DNA of 64,000 bases from Paenibacillus sp. 481 (GCF_021223605.1 NZ_CP075175.1:5039501-5103500); one strand, 5' to 3'; positions 35,583-44,809 are shown, counted from the first letter of the stretch. Numbers and translations: made by a program. Notes: generated by a model not told the origin, from the sequence alone.

Positions 35583-36127
35583 TCATACAATCGCGATCGA
35601 ATCACCATCATTAGGAACTAATATGTTCGTAGTATGACCTTGTTCATCAATAAAATGGTTTAACTCTGCTCTTGTTAATAAGCTGTGGTTAAGCGCTTCC
35701 AGATGGGAGACGATAATCGTCGCTTGAGGCGCTTCCTTATAGGTCTCGACGACAGGATTTTTAAAGACGACACCTGACACTGCTCCCATTAGCTTGCTGA
35801 TTTCGCCTGTCCCATGTTTGCCATCTGTCCGAGTCAAGCTCATTTGATCGATCATGGTACCATGAGTAAGAGATTGTACGTTTTGAAAACCTTCTTTTTA
35901 ATCACATCTGCATCCATTTCCGATTGAGCAAAAATTTGCATATCTTTAGACAGCACTTCAGTAGCAACCGCATCAAAATGATCCGGATGAAGGTGAGTGA
36001 CAATAACGGCATCAACCTGTATGATTGCCTCGATAGGGAGCGGTAAATCTACAGTTGGATTCCGTTTGTGCTGATTCGGCATGTTCGGAAACGGTGGATA
36101 AGCCCCTTTTTTAACCTTTATTGAAAA
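35583..36127 (-). pseudogene. MBL-fold metal-dependent hydrolase, frameshifted and without a start
   Basis: The minus strand first reads KKGAYPPFPNMPNQHKRNPTVDLPLPIEAIIQVDAVIVTHLHPDHFD (the metal motif HxHxDH in UlaG-like form). It then goes off frame at a poly-A stretch near 35890 (AAAAAGAAGG). The continuation GFQNVQSLTHGTMIDQMSLTRTDGKHGTGEI runs in another frame to the stop at 35583. Above residue FSIKVKKG an in-frame stop (36128) precedes any start. Homologues have about 20 further N-terminal residues. So a two-hit pseudogene of an UlaG-like hydrolase. Confidence 0.78.
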
Positions 36128-36293
36128 TTAGCAAGCGTATCTTATGCACAATTTTAAGATTAGTGGGGAAAGCTGTTATCTTTTGGAGTGCCGCTTTCCA
36201 TCTAACGAGGAACTGGATCTATTTTTAACAGCATTAAATAAGAACGCGAACTATAAGTTGTCTATTGTTATTAATAAGGGAGGAAAATGATGT

Positions 36294-37124
36294 ATGCTGA
36301 TAAGTGAAGAGTTGTTAAACCGAACAGGAGCTAGTAAAGCGGCCAATATTCCACAGGAAGTGATCTTATTTCTTAATCAAGGGAAGATAGCGAGTGTGAA
36401 CCTGACGGAGTGGTTAGCTGTTAATCATCGTACGTTATTAGAACATGTGTTACCATCGATCGGTTTGGAAAGCGAAGATATCCCATTTATCTTATTAGAA
36501 GTAGATCGGCACAACACGGTATCCGGAATGCAAGCCATTCGTACGATCGGCTCAGTATTAACGCAGGTTATGAGTGGGAAGAGTAGTAAGGTTCAAGCAG
36601 AAGTTATCTTAAAGTGTTTGAATCATGTGTCTGATAGTGTTCGATGTTGGGCGGCATTTATGCACACCGAACCTAATAGCTCGATCCAAGCTAAATTGCA
36701 ATATATTAAACCCTTTGCTGCTGATCGTCATTTTGGTGTTCGTGAAATCGCCTGGATGTCTATTAGGGAAGACCTTGCGAAAGATATAGATGAGAGTGTG
36801 AAATGGTTGGCAGAATGGGCTGCAAGTCATGATGAGAACATTCGTCGCTTTTCCGTTGAATCCATTCGTCCTCGTGGTGTGTGGTGCAAGCATATTGAAG
36901 TCTTAAAACAAGAACCTCAGCGAGCCCTGCCTATCCTTCATTTATTAAAATCAGATCCAGCAAAGTATGTCCAAGATTCCGTTGGTAACTGGTTGAATGA
37001 TGCTAGCAAAACCCAACCTGAATGGGTGATCGCCTTGTGTGAAGAATGGGAACAGGGTGCTGCAACCAAAGCGACTAGTAGGATTGTTAAAAAAGCCAAG
37101 AGAACGATCGCGAAAGGTAATTAA
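36294..37124 (+). CDS. DNA alkylation-repair HEAT-repeat protein (AlkD/AlkC-like)
   Basis: 276 residues made of repeated helical pairs of the HEAT type. Segments such as SVRCWAAFMHTEPN, ADRHFGVREIAWMSIREDLAKD and ASHDENIRRFSVESIRPRGVWCKH match the DNA alkylation-repair family (PF08713). Its characterised members are glycosylases for N3- and N7-alkylpurines. Catalytic residues differ between AlkC and AlkD, so activity is not proven. AAGGGAGG lies about 10 bp before ATG 36294. It sits 4 kb from adaA-adaB, and both serve alkylation damage. The frame overlaps into a short, unexplained tail region (37125-37317). Confidence 0.85.
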   Translation: MLISEELLNRTGASKAANIPQEVILFLNQGKIASVNLTEWLAVNHRTLLEHVLPSIGLESEDIPFILLEVDRHNTVSGMQAIRTIGSVLTQVMSGKSSKVQAEVILKCLNHVSDSVRCWAAFMHTEPNSSIQAKLQYIKPFAADRHFGVREIAWMSIREDLAKDIDESVKWLAEWAASHDENIRRFSVESIRPRGVWCKHIEVLKQEPQRALPILHLLKSDPAKYVQDSVGNWLNDASKTQPEWVIALCEEWEQGAATKATSRIVKKAKRTIAKGN

Positions 37125-37317
37125 TCAACTATACGCACCTATTAAAATGGTGTTCGATCCAAACGATGGAGAGGGGCAAAATATTCGAGAATTCGCCGAT
37201 CGTTATCGCTTTGAGTTCTCTAAACAATTGAATGCCAGTGCATATCAGGCGCGACTCGCGAACATAATCTTTCACTTCACATTTGATAAAAATAGACTTT
37301 TTAGTCGTTGTCCATGA
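37125..37317 (+). other. Short open stretch, possible gene fragment
   Basis: After the AlkD-like stop, another frame stays open to TGA 37315-37317 and reads YAPIKMVFDPNDGEGQNIREFADRYRFEF..., ending in DKNRLFSRCP. No start with a ribosome site is visible, and I do not recognise a family. It may be the C-terminal remnant of a lost gene. Confidence 0.3.
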
Positions 37318-37403
37318 TCCAACAAGGTGCTTTGATTAAAGATGTGCTTACAAGGAAATGAATATCAAGAGAGTCCCTATTTCCTATTTCAGGAGGAATA
37401 TTG

Positions 37404-38948
37404 ATGGATAAGGAATCCTTGATGTTTAATGATATGCCCCAATTTCCGGAGTCTTACTGGTGGGATTCAATAAGCCATCCTTCTTTCCCTAAGCTTACTG
37501 AACATCGTGAAGCGGAGGTTGTTGTCGTTGGCGGAGGAATTTCGGGCATTACGACCGCTTATTTATTAGCAAAAGAAGGGCTAAACGTTGTTCTATTAGA
37601 AGCGGGGCAACTGTTTCATGGTACAACGGGACATACAACCGCGAAAATAACGGCGCAGCATGATTTGATTTATGACGAGTTGATTAGCAACTTTGGTCAA
37701 GAAAAGGCACAGCTATATTACGAAGCCAATGACGCCGCTTTACGATTTATCAAACGAATCATTGAGGAACACAACATTCAATGTGATTTTGGTGAGGAAG
37801 ATGCTTATGTGTATACGAATGCGGAGGCATCTATAAGTAAGCTTGAAAAAGAACTGGCCGCTTATGAAAAGTTAGGAATCAAAGGTGAAATAGTCAATCA
37901 AATCGCTCTTCCGCTTCCTATTCGAGCGGCTATCGTCATGCGCAAGCAAGCTCAATTTCATCCGCTGAAGTACTTAAGTAAGCTCGTTCAATTGTTTACG
38001 GAGTCTGGTGGAATGATCTATGAACATACGACGGTAGAAACGGTTGAAACAGACACTCGCCCTGTTGTCGTAACAAGTGGCGGCCACAACATAACTTGTA
38101 AGCACGTCGTTTCATGCACTCACTTCCCAGTTATAGACGGCATGGGGTTTTATTTTGCAAGAATGTATGCTGAACGATCCTATGTCATTGGGGTAAAATG
38201 TGAGAAAAAATACTTGGGCGGTATGTATATAAGCGCAGACGACCCCAAACGTTCCGTACGCGCTGCGACGCATAGCAACGGGGACAATTTGATATTAATC
38301 GGTGGAGAAAGCCATAAGACGGGGCAAGGCATATGCACGATCCAGCATTATGAGGCCCTGCAAGATTTTGCTCACCAAACGTTTGGCATACGAGAGGTTG
38401 CTTATCGGTGGTCTGCTCAAGATTTAGTTACGTTAGATAACTTACCTTACATTGGGCACATCTCATCGCTAACCCCTAACGTCTATGTAGCAACAGGCTA
38501 TCGAAAATGGGGCATGAGCACCGGAACGGCCGCCGCTCTGTTGCTGCGGGACTTGATTACAGGGAAAGAAAATAATTATCAAGCGTTATATACACCTGCT
38601 AGATTTCATGCTGTTCCAGATGTGAAAACTTTCATTGTTCAAAATGTGGATGTAGCCAAGCATCTCATTGGAGGCAAGCTGGAAATCGTTCGCAAAAAAC
38701 CTGAGAGCCTGTCAAATGATGAGGGAGCCGTCGTATCCGTTAATGGTAAAAGGGCGGGGGCTTACAAAGATGAGCACGGCACGCTGCATATCGTCGATAC
38801 GACATGTACCCATTTGGGGTGCGAGGTGGAGTGGAACGTAGGTGATCGAAGCTGGGATTGCCCTTGTCATGGCTCTAGATTTTCGATTGATGGGTCTGTG
38901 TTAGAAGGGCCTGCAAGTAAGCCACTAAAAAAAATCATACAATCCTGA
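37404..38948 (+). CDS. FAD-dependent oxidoreductase with C-terminal Rieske [2Fe-2S] domain (YhfW-like)
   Basis: 514 residues. N-terminal DAO-type FAD fold ([35 protein letters not shown], then [15 protein letters not shown]). At the C-terminus a Rieske domain has all ligands: CTHLGC and CPCHGSRFS. The combination and length match B. subtilis YhfW-type proteins of unknown substrate. ATG 37404 has AGGAGG 7 bp before it. The stop codon overlaps the left arm of the terminator. It stands alone, so its electron partner is not indicated by context. Confidence 0.92.
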   Translation: MDKESLMFNDMPQFPESYWWDSISHPSFPKLTEHREAEVVVVGGGISGITTAYLLAKEGLNVVLLEAGQLFHGTTGHTTAKITAQHDLIYDELISNFGQEKAQLYYEANDAALRFIKRIIEEHNIQCDFGEEDAYVYTNAEASISKLEKELAAYEKLGIKGEIVNQIALPLPIRAAIVMRKQAQFHPLKYLSKLVQLFTESGGMIYEHTTVETVETDTRPVVVTSGGHNITCKHVVSCTHFPVIDGMGFYFARMYAERSYVIGVKCEKKYLGGMYISADDPKRSVRAATHSNGDNLILIGGESHKTGQGICTIQHYEALQDFAHQTFGIREVAYRWSAQDLVTLDNLPYIGHISSLTPNVYVATGYRKWGMSTGTAAALLLRDLITGKENNYQALYTPARFHAVPDVKTFIVQNVDVAKHLIGGKLEIVRKKPESLSNDEGAVVSVNGKRAGAYKDEHGTLHIVDTTCTHLGCEVEWNVGDRSWDCPCHGSRFSIDGSVLEGPASKPLKKIIQS

Positions 38949-38985
38949 ATCGTGTAACGTTCAGGGTTGTATGATTTCTTCTTTA
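38932..38985. terminator. Bidirectional terminator overlapping the stop of the Rieske gene
   Basis: AAATCATACAATCCTGA (38932-38948) pairs with a TCAGGGTTGTATGATTT arm (ending near 38977); A-rich and T-rich flanks on either side. It serves the convergent GNAT gene too. Confidence 0.88.
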
Positions 38986-39480
38986 ATCTATTCCCACGAC
39001 GCTGCTTCTTCTTTCTAAGAGGAGAACATCGTGCCATACTCCATTGCGCTTTCCGATACGCTCACGAGTGCCTAATTCTCTAAAGCCATGCTTTTTATGT
39101 AAATGGATACTGGAGCTGTTCTCGGGGAATATTCCTGCTTGTAAAGTCCAAAATCCTTGTTGTTCCGAGCCCTCAATGAGCGCGTGAAGCAGAAGGTTAC
39201 CGATACCTTTTCCTTTCGCATCGGGGTGCACATAAATGCTTACTTCTCCTACACCAGCATATACATGACGCGTAGATACCGGACCTATTTTGCACCATCC
39301 TACAATATGTGATCCGTCTTCAACGACGTAGCAGCACTCCGCATGAGCACTTGCTATCCATTTTTCATACGTAGGCGCTTGCGTCTCCAATGTGGCATTT
39401 CCTGTGGCAATGCCCGCTTCATAAATCGATTTAACTTGTTCCCAGTCATCTTTTGTCATGTTACGAACGACATACTCCAT
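38983..39480 (-). CDS. GNAT acetyltransferase, phosphinothricin-acetyltransferase-like
   Basis: 165 residues, by eye closest to the PAT/YwnH group that acetylates phosphinothricin or methionine sulfoximine. Typical segments: NMTKDDWEQVKSIYEAGIATGNATLET, VGWCKIGPVSTRHVYAGVGEVSIYVHPDAKGKGIGNLLLHALI (acetyl-CoA loop) and NSSSIHLHKKHGFRELGTRERIGKRNGVWHDVLLLERRS. GAAAGGGG lies 8-9 bp before ATG 39480. Convergent with the Rieske oxidoreductase. Confidence 0.88.
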   Translation of the reverse strand: MEYVVRNMTKDDWEQVKSIYEAGIATGNATLETQAPTYEKWIASAHAECCYVVEDGSHIVGWCKIGPVSTRHVYAGVGEVSIYVHPDAKGKGIGNLLLHALIEGSEQQGFWTLQAGIFPENSSSIHLHKKHGFRELGTRERIGKRNGVWHDVLLLERRSSVVGID

Positions 39481-39678
39481 TTGCTACGCCCCTTTCATTT
39501 ATATGTCTAACAATATCCTGAATTTCCCTTTATCATATAGTTGATACATGTATGATGCAACGCACATTGTTGTTATTACAACCTTTCGCTTACAAATCTA
39601 GGAACAATCAATAATGACTTATTTAAAAATTGGAAGTATAATCAAATCGAGCAAAGGCTCTGAGAAGGGGAGACTATC

Positions 39679-40476
39679 ATGATCAACTATAAGATTATCG
39701 GAGAAGGATTTCCTATTGTATTCCTGCACGGCTGGACATTAGATCACCAAGTGTTGTTACGTAGTATGGAACCCGTATTCAGCAACCGTGAGGGATGGAA
39801 GCGAATCTATATCGACTTACCTGGAATGGGTGATTCCGCTCCAGCGGATGACATTTTAAATTCAGATGATATTTTAAAAAAGGTGTTGGAACTTCTGGAT
39901 CAACTCATTCCGGACGAACCATTCTTAGTCGTTGGCCAGTCGTACGGTGGTTATCTTGCTCGTGGTGCTGCTTATTTGCGTAGGGAACAAATTCGTGGGA
40001 TTATGCTCCTATGTCCGTTGATGTTTCCAAACTATGCTGACCGCTGTTTGCCAGAACACCGTGTTCTTAAGGCAGATCCGGATCTCATGTTACGGTTATC
40101 GCCTGAAGATGCGACTCATTATGCACAAGCTGCCGTTGTACATGGGGAGCGTGAATGGGAAAGATATCGGGATGATGTCATCATCCCATCTCAAAAGATG
40201 AACGTTAAATTTATACAATACATACGCGAAAATGGTTACGCGCTCACATTTGATGTGGACAATGTGCAACCATACGAATATCCAGCACTAGTGATTACGG
40301 GGCGACAAGATGCCGGTGCCGGTTTCAAAGATGCACTTCGCTTGATGGACAATTATCCAAGGGGGACGTTCGCCGTGGTGGATATGGCCGGTCACTACCT
40401 CCAGATCGAGCGGCAGGATGTCTTTGAATCACTGATGAACGAATGGTTGGAAAGAATTGAAATCAGCTTGCGATAA
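39679..40476 (+). CDS. Alpha/beta hydrolase
   Basis: 265 residues: IVFLHGWTLDHQ, YIDLPGMGDSAPADD, the nucleophile VVGQSYGGYLARG (Ser in GQSYGG), a likely Asp in ITGRQDAG and the His in VDMAGHYLQIERQDVF. The fold and spacing fit small esterases and lactonases of the alpha/beta hydrolase group. AAGGGGAG lies 8 bp before ATG. Single gene with its own terminator. Substrate unknown. Confidence 0.85.
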   Translation: MINYKIIGEGFPIVFLHGWTLDHQVLLRSMEPVFSNREGWKRIYIDLPGMGDSAPADDILNSDDILKKVLELLDQLIPDEPFLVVGQSYGGYLARGAAYLRREQIRGIMLLCPLMFPNYADRCLPEHRVLKADPDLMLRLSPEDATHYAQAAVVHGEREWERYRDDVIIPSQKMNVKFIQYIRENGYALTFDVDNVQPYEYPALVITGRQDAGAGFKDALRLMDNYPRGTFAVVDMAGHYLQIERQDVFESLMNEWLERIEISLR

Positions 40477-40509
40477 AGTTGAGCAGCCGTTATTAGAGCA
40501 ACAACGTGA

Positions 40510-40556
40510 AAAACCAGTCTAACACGTTATTTTCGTGTTTTGGACTGGTTTTATTT
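40510..40556. terminator. Rho-independent terminator
   Basis: AAACCAGTC (from 40511) pairs with GACTGGTTT (ending 40551), and an inner AACACG/CGTGTT stem; T-rich tail. Confidence 0.88.
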
Positions 40557-40596
40557 AATAGCTACGAAAGTCAAAGGGACAATCTTAGTCAGTGAT

Positions 40597-41067
40597 TCAG
40601 ATGTTCTTAATCATCTTGAAATTAGCTAATGTAACATTTCTTCGTTCCATAATCTGCGACTTCACGATATGATAACCACGTCGTTCAAAAAATGGTTTAG
40701 CCGTAATACTTGCATCTGTAACCATTTCGATAAGTCCTAACTTTCTGGCTTCATGTTCAAGTGTGTTCACCAAAGCTGAAGCAATTCCTTGTCTCTGAGC
40801 ATTTTTGTGAACGTAAAGTCTATCTAAATAACCATGATGAGTCATGTCAGCAAAACCAACGATTGTCCCGTTGATTTCGGCAACATAGGTGATGTTATTA
40901 CGCAGAGAGTCATTCCAAGTTATCAGCTTGAGCGTTTCTTCATCTTTGGGTGCCCATGCATGAAGTTGCGCGTGCGAATAATCACGTTTGTTTATCGAAT
41001 GTACGGTTTCGTAAAACAGGGAGACAATTTGACGAATATCTGAATCAAGAAATGTTCTGATCTCCAT
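40597..41067 (-). CDS. GNAT family N-acetyltransferase (YafP-like)
   Basis: 156 residues with the GNAT core IVGFADMTHHGYLDRLYVHKNAQRQGIASALVNTLEHEAR and the late segment TDASITAKPFFERRGYHIVKSQIMERRNVTLANFKMIK. These match the YafP/YybD-like acetyltransferases. The ribosome site is modest (GGAAAGATGG). Convergent with the hydrolase gene. Acceptor not known. Confidence 0.86.
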   Translation of the reverse strand: MEIRTFLDSDIRQIVSLFYETVHSINKRDYSHAQLHAWAPKDEETLKLITWNDSLRNNITYVAEINGTIVGFADMTHHGYLDRLYVHKNAQRQGIASALVNTLEHEARKLGLIEMVTDASITAKPFFERRGYHIVKSQIMERRNVTLANFKMIKNI

Positions 41068-41160
41068 TTTTCTACCATCTTTCCAGCTTTTTAATTATTT
41101 TATCGCTTTCAATACAGTGCTGCTGCTTAGTCATATCCAAAAATTTCTCGGCAAGCCATA

Positions 41161-41562
41161 TCAACATTCAGCTTCTTGCAAGGATATCCTCGGCAGTGTG
41201 CCAAAGTGTAGGCAAATATTGATGAACTTCTTCAACTCAGCACTTGATATCAGGAATCGAACAAATCCCTTGGTCAGCGATGATATCTTCAAATGCAGGG
41301 ATAAAGGATTGATATCTTTCAGGTGATGAGTTACACGTTGAGGTGTTATTGCAGCGCAACCAAGCAACGTTAACAATTCGGAGTATCGATTCATGAGTCC
41401 ATACTGCAACAAAATCTTCCTTACAGCAACGTACCGCAGCCTTATTGTAGGATTATGTTGTGCCGCTACGAGAAGTAGGTGGGTGGTGACTCCCGTTGCT
41501 TCATTTCTAGCAAAATGGTTAACCCATTCAGCAGCATTTTTTCTTGCCATTCCGATGTTCAA
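41161..41562 (-). CDS. Hypothetical protein
   Basis: 133 residues, mainly helical by composition, starting MNIGMARKNAAEWVNHFARNEATG. I do not recognise the family. The start is supported: TTGGAGGAAT lies 7 bp before TTG 41562. The protein has no membrane helix or signal peptide. The C-terminal part (ISSLTKGFVRFLISSAELKKF) looks like a continued helix bundle. It lies 93 bp from the divergent end of the GNAT gene, and no terminator separates them clearly. Confidence 0.5.
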   Translation of the reverse strand: MNIGMARKNAAEWVNHFARNEATGVTTHLLLVAAQHNPTIRLRYVAVRKILLQYGLMNRYSELLTLLGCAAITPQRVTHHLKDINPLSLHLKISSLTKGFVRFLISSAELKKFINICLHFGTLPRISLQEAEC

Positions 41563-41770
41563 TCTTATTCCTCCAATCGATAAGACCCATTACGCAACCA
41601 TTTGAATAGCCCGAAGTGCCCTTTGCTTATACTATTGTAACGCTGTTGTCGTAACATCCCAAAGCTATTTCTGCTTAAATCCGACTAGATACGCTTTATG
41701 CTACAAGGGATAGTACCAACGAAGCTGACACCATCCGCAAAGGTATTCATGCCTAACTTGAAATTTAAGG

Positions 41771-41819
41771 TTGACAGAATTTTCTGAATTCCTTATATTA
41801 AATGCATGCACATGCATGT
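41771..41819 (+). promoter_or_regulatory. namA promoter with an ATGCAT palindrome at the start point
   Basis: TTGACA (41771-41776), 17 bases, TATATT (41794-41799): near-perfect sigma-A promoter. It is followed at once by ATGCATGCACATGCATGT (41802-41819), a near-palindrome of ATGCAT units, placed where a repressor would block elongation. Confidence 0.8.
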
Positions 41820-41886
41820 AAATTACAAAACCATTAAACATATTCATTCTCATTCAAATCCTGTACGATCCGGAAGGAGATTTCTG

Positions 41887-42936
41887 ATGACACATTTATT
41901 TAGCCCTTACGAAATGATGGACTTGAAGTTGAAAAACCGTGTAGTTATGCCTCCAATGTGCCAATATTCGGTTAGTAACAAAGATGGAATCGCAACCGAT
42001 TGGCACTATACGCATTATGTGAGCCGCGCTATTGGTGGGGCGGGATTAATTATTATCGAAATGACCGATGTTGAGCCAGATGGTCGAATTTCTGACTACG
42101 ACCTCGGTATCTGGTCTGACGATCATATTGCGCCGTTGGCGAGAATTGTTGAGGCTTGTCATACATACGGCGCCAAGGTAGGTATTCAAATTGCGCACGC
42201 TGGACGTAAAGCCGAACATGCGGCAGTGCCTGTGGCGCCATCCGCAATTCCTTTTGACAATGGATCTAAAACACCTAGAGCATTATCGACGGCTGAAGTA
42301 AAAGACATGGTTGAAAAATTCCGGCAAGGTGTGGCGCGGGCTATCAAAGCTGGATTCGATGTAATCGAGCTTCATGGCGCGCACGGCTATCTGATTCATC
42401 AGTTCCATTCGCCGTTAACGAACCAAAGAACAGATGAGTATGGACACGATCTGACTCTGTTCGGAACAGAAGTGATTCGTGCAGCCAAAAGCGAAATGCC
42501 AGCAGGAATGCCATTAATTATGCGTATCTCGGCGAAAGAATATGTCGAAGGCGGATATGGCATTCAAGAGAGTATCGCGTTTAGCCAAGCCTATAAGGAA
42601 GCCGGAGTAGACATGTTCCATATTAGCACTGGGGGCGAAAGCCCTGTTGGGGTTGGGCCGCTGGGAACGAAAGACAAACCTGGTGCGCATGCCGCTTATC
42701 AAGTGCCGCTGGCTCGAGCCATTAAGCATAATCTCGGTGTTCCTGTGATTGCAGTCGGAAGATTAGATGAGCCAGCGCTTGCTGACGCGATAATCGGCAA
42801 CGAAGAGGCTGATCTCGTTGCAGTAGGTCGAGGAATGCTAAGAAATCCTTATTGGACACTAGAGGCGGCTGACCAGCTTCAGAAGGAGACAGACGTTCCA
42901 GTACAATATAGAGCTAGTTATCCTAGTAAAAAATAA
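41887..42936 (+). CDS. namA: NADPH dehydrogenase, Old Yellow Enzyme family (NamA/YqjM)
   Basis: 349 residues. FMN enzyme that reduces activated C=C bonds of enones, nitroesters and similar compounds. YqjM-type marks: PPMCQYSVSNKDGIATDWHYTHYVSRAIGG (with the FMN-contacting Cys), IQIAHAGRKAEH, IELHGAHGYLIHQFHSPLTNQRTDEYG (His pair), ISTGGESP and VAVGRGMLRNPYW. ATG 41887 has GGAAGGAG 7 bp before it. A frame of 27 codons upstream lacks such a site and overlaps the promoter palindrome. A terminator follows at about 42960. Confidence 0.95.
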   Translation: MTHLFSPYEMMDLKLKNRVVMPPMCQYSVSNKDGIATDWHYTHYVSRAIGGAGLIIIEMTDVEPDGRISDYDLGIWSDDHIAPLARIVEACHTYGAKVGIQIAHAGRKAEHAAVPVAPSAIPFDNGSKTPRALSTAEVKDMVEKFRQGVARAIKAGFDVIELHGAHGYLIHQFHSPLTNQRTDEYGHDLTLFGTEVIRAAKSEMPAGMPLIMRISAKEYVEGGYGIQESIAFSQAYKEAGVDMFHISTGGESPVGVGPLGTKDKPGAHAAYQVPLARAIKHNLGVPVIAVGRLDEPALADAIIGNEEADLVAVGRGMLRNPYWTLEAADQLQKETDVPVQYRASYPSKK

Positions 42937-42956
42937 ATAGAGAAAGACGTATAATT

Positions 42957-43002
42957 GTAGAGGCCGACCTATTCACGTAGCGGTCTCTTTTTGTACAAAG
43001 TG
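42957..43002 (+). terminator. Rho-independent terminator after namA
   Basis: AGAGGCCG (from 42959) pairs with CGGTCTCT (ending 42989, one G-T pair), followed by TTTTT. Confidence 0.75.
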
Positions 43003-43160
43003 GGGCCCTGTGTTGAGGATGTGGAATCCATTGTAGATTGCTTTCCCGCATGGAAGTAGAGCCATCGCGTCTACTTGACGATTGATGTTATAATATTGAA
43101 ATTGAGCGGGAAAATGAATGCTTGGAAAGAATAGTTTGATGCTTAGGAAGGAACTGGGAG

Positions 43161-43604
43161 ATGGGTAACGTTCTTAATAACGACTTTATCGCAAATTGGT
43201 TGAACTTAACACAAATACAAATGAAAATAACGATTGAATTGGAAGCGAAGTTGCAAGAGAATTATGGCCTGTCTTTAAAAGAGTTTTATTTACTTTTGTT
43301 TTTGTCTGAAGCTCCAGAACAGAAATTAAAGCTACAGCAACTAGAGTCTATGGTTGGTTTAAGTCAGAGTGCGGTCTCCAGACTCGTCAACCGTTTTGAG
43401 GCCAAAGGTTGTGGTGCTTTGGAACGAATGGCTTGCAGGGATGATCGAAGAAGCATTTATACCTCGCTAACGCCAATTGGCCAACATAAGCTTGATCGGG
43501 CACTCGTCACATTTGAGGAAGTTCTTTTAGCAGCTTTCCCAGAGCAGGAAGTAGCGAAGCTGCTGCAACAAATGCTCCGTATCAAACAGGCCGAGCCCAA
43601 GTAA
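43161..43604 (+). CDS. MarR family transcriptional regulator
   Basis: 147 residues with the winged helix of the MarR family: LSLKEFYLLLFLSEAPEQKLKLQQLESMVGLSQSAVSRLVNRFEAKGCGALERMACRDDRRSIYTSLTPIGQHKL (recognition helix SQSAVSRLVNRFE, wing CRDDRRS). Dimer helices lie at both ends. GGAAGGAA lies 11-12 bp before ATG 43161. It stands alone after namA; its targets could include namA or the pirin gene, both preceded by palindromes, but this is a guess. Its stop lies inside the first palindrome of the repeat island. Confidence 0.88.
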   Translation: MGNVLNNDFIANWLNLTQIQMKITIELEAKLQENYGLSLKEFYLLLFLSEAPEQKLKLQQLESMVGLSQSAVSRLVNRFEAKGCGALERMACRDDRRSIYTSLTPIGQHKLDRALVTFEEVLLAAFPEQEVAKLLQQMLRIKQAEPK

Positions 43605-44002
43605 AGCCCATACATGGGCTTTCAGCTTGTCGAGCACCCCCTTTTTGTTACGACGAGGGTCTCTCTTCATTGAGATAATGGCAAGCAGCTTCGCATTTAT
43701 CGGTTGGTAGTCAGTTGATCCCTTGTGTCCTAACCGTTGGTAGTCAGTTGAATCACTGTGACTGCTCTCCTAACGGTCGCCACAGTTGTTATGTCAGCGA
43801 ATATGAACCCATTCAACATGTAACGGTTATGAGGGCGCTTATTACGATGAAACAGCTGGATTTTGAATGGAATTGGCGAAATAAGCTCACCTATAACCGT
43901 TAGAAATCAAAACGAGGTAAATCTGGCGATATAGCCACTATGGTAACCGTTAAGAACTAATTATACTTTCTCGACAGCCTGAAAGCCCATACATGGGCTT
44001 TT
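43603..44002. repeat. 400-bp intergenic repeat island with inverted ends and five TAACCGTTA-type motifs
   Basis: Both ends carry AAAGCCCATACATGGGCTTT (43603-43622 and about 43982-44001). Their inner neighbours are inverted copies too: CAGCTTGTCGAG on the left and CTCGACAGCCTG on the right. Inside lie TAACCGTT (43731), TAACGGT (43771), TAACGGTT (43821), TAACCGTTA (43894) and TAACCGTTA (43944), mostly 40-73 bases apart. A GTTGGTAGTCAGTTGA direct repeat is found at 43703 and 43737. No protein is supported. The first palindrome may also terminate marR. Confidence 0.7.
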
Positions 44003-44137
44003 TTTGTTAGGCACAATAATCTACATAAACACGCGTGTTGGTATGATTCAAACGACTGAAAGACTTACATTACTGGAAAACTTATATTACTGGTAAAATA
44101 CACGCGGAGGACCATACTCATCAAGGCGATATATTTC

Positions 44138-44695
44138 TCAGTTAGCTGGGTAATAGATCGTCATACTTAAACGAGTTAATGTTTCTCCAGAATTATAATA
44201 GGTATGAGGTCTGTCCGCCTTAAATCGGATTGAATCCCCATTTCGTAATATATATTCGCATTCATTGACACGTATCGTGACTTCTCCATCAAATACGGTG
44301 ATAAATTCCTCTGTACCTCCTCTGTGGGAATCCGAACTTAGTACTCCCTCTTTTTCGATTTCAACCGCGTAAACTTCAAATCGTCTATCCTCTTGAAAAG
44401 GGAAGCTGGGATACACGCGATACCTTCCATTGTCCTCAGACCATACATGCATCTCGTTTCTCAATACCACTTTAGTATCAGGCTGCGGATGATTAATAAG
44501 CGAAGTAAACGAAACCTTTAATCCATTCGCTATTTTCCAAATCGTTGTCAGCGTGGGGCTTGATTCTCCTCTTTCAATTTGCCCGATCATGGTTTTGCTT
44601 ACCCCACTTCGTTCAGCGACCTTTTCTAAACTTAATTTTTCCTTCTCTCGAATCGCCTTTAAATTTTTTGCAAGAATAAGCTGAATTTCTTCCAT
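44138..44695 (-). CDS. XRE family regulator with C-terminal cupin domain
   Basis: 185 residues. N-terminal helix-turn-helix of the XRE type (LAKNLKAIREKEKLSLEKVAERSGVSKTMIGQIERGESSPTLTTIWKIANGLKV) and a C-terminal cupin sensor domain (GTEEFITVFDGEVTIRVNECEYILRNGDSIRFKADRPHTYYN). This plan occurs in regulators of amino-acid export and other small-molecule responses. GGAAGGAG lies 9 bp before ATG. It is divergent from a LysE-type exporter, the usual partner of such regulators, and a perfect inverted repeat lies between them. Confidence 0.92.
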   Translation of the reverse strand: MEEIQLILAKNLKAIREKEKLSLEKVAERSGVSKTMIGQIERGESSPTLTTIWKIANGLKVSFTSLINHPQPDTKVVLRNEMHVWSEDNGRYRVYPSFPFQEDRRFEVYAVEIEKEGVLSSDSHRGGTEEFITVFDGEVTIRVNECEYILRNGDSIRFKADRPHTYYNSGETLTRLSMTIYYPAN

Positions 44696-44716
44696 AAAAT
44701 CACTCCTTCCTTGTTT

Positions 44717-44764
44717 ACAATATAACGTCCATTATGTACGATATAAAGAATTACGTTATATTGT
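44717..44764. promoter_or_regulatory. Divergent operator/promoter with a perfect 12-bp inverted repeat
   Basis: ACAATATAACGT (44717-44728) and ACGTTATATTGT (44753-44764) are exact inverted copies with 24 bases between. They lie in the 114-bp gap between the XRE-cupin gene and the LysE gene. The arrangement suits a repressor dimer pair controlling both genes. Confidence 0.65.
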
Positions 44765-44809
44765 CCGTTTCAGACATTATAACATACAGTGTGGAGGGGT
44801 GGTTCAAAA

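Noticed and set aside
43715-43903. 62-codon plus-strand open frame
   Set aside because: It lies inside the repeat island, contains the repeat motifs and has no ribosome site or domain.
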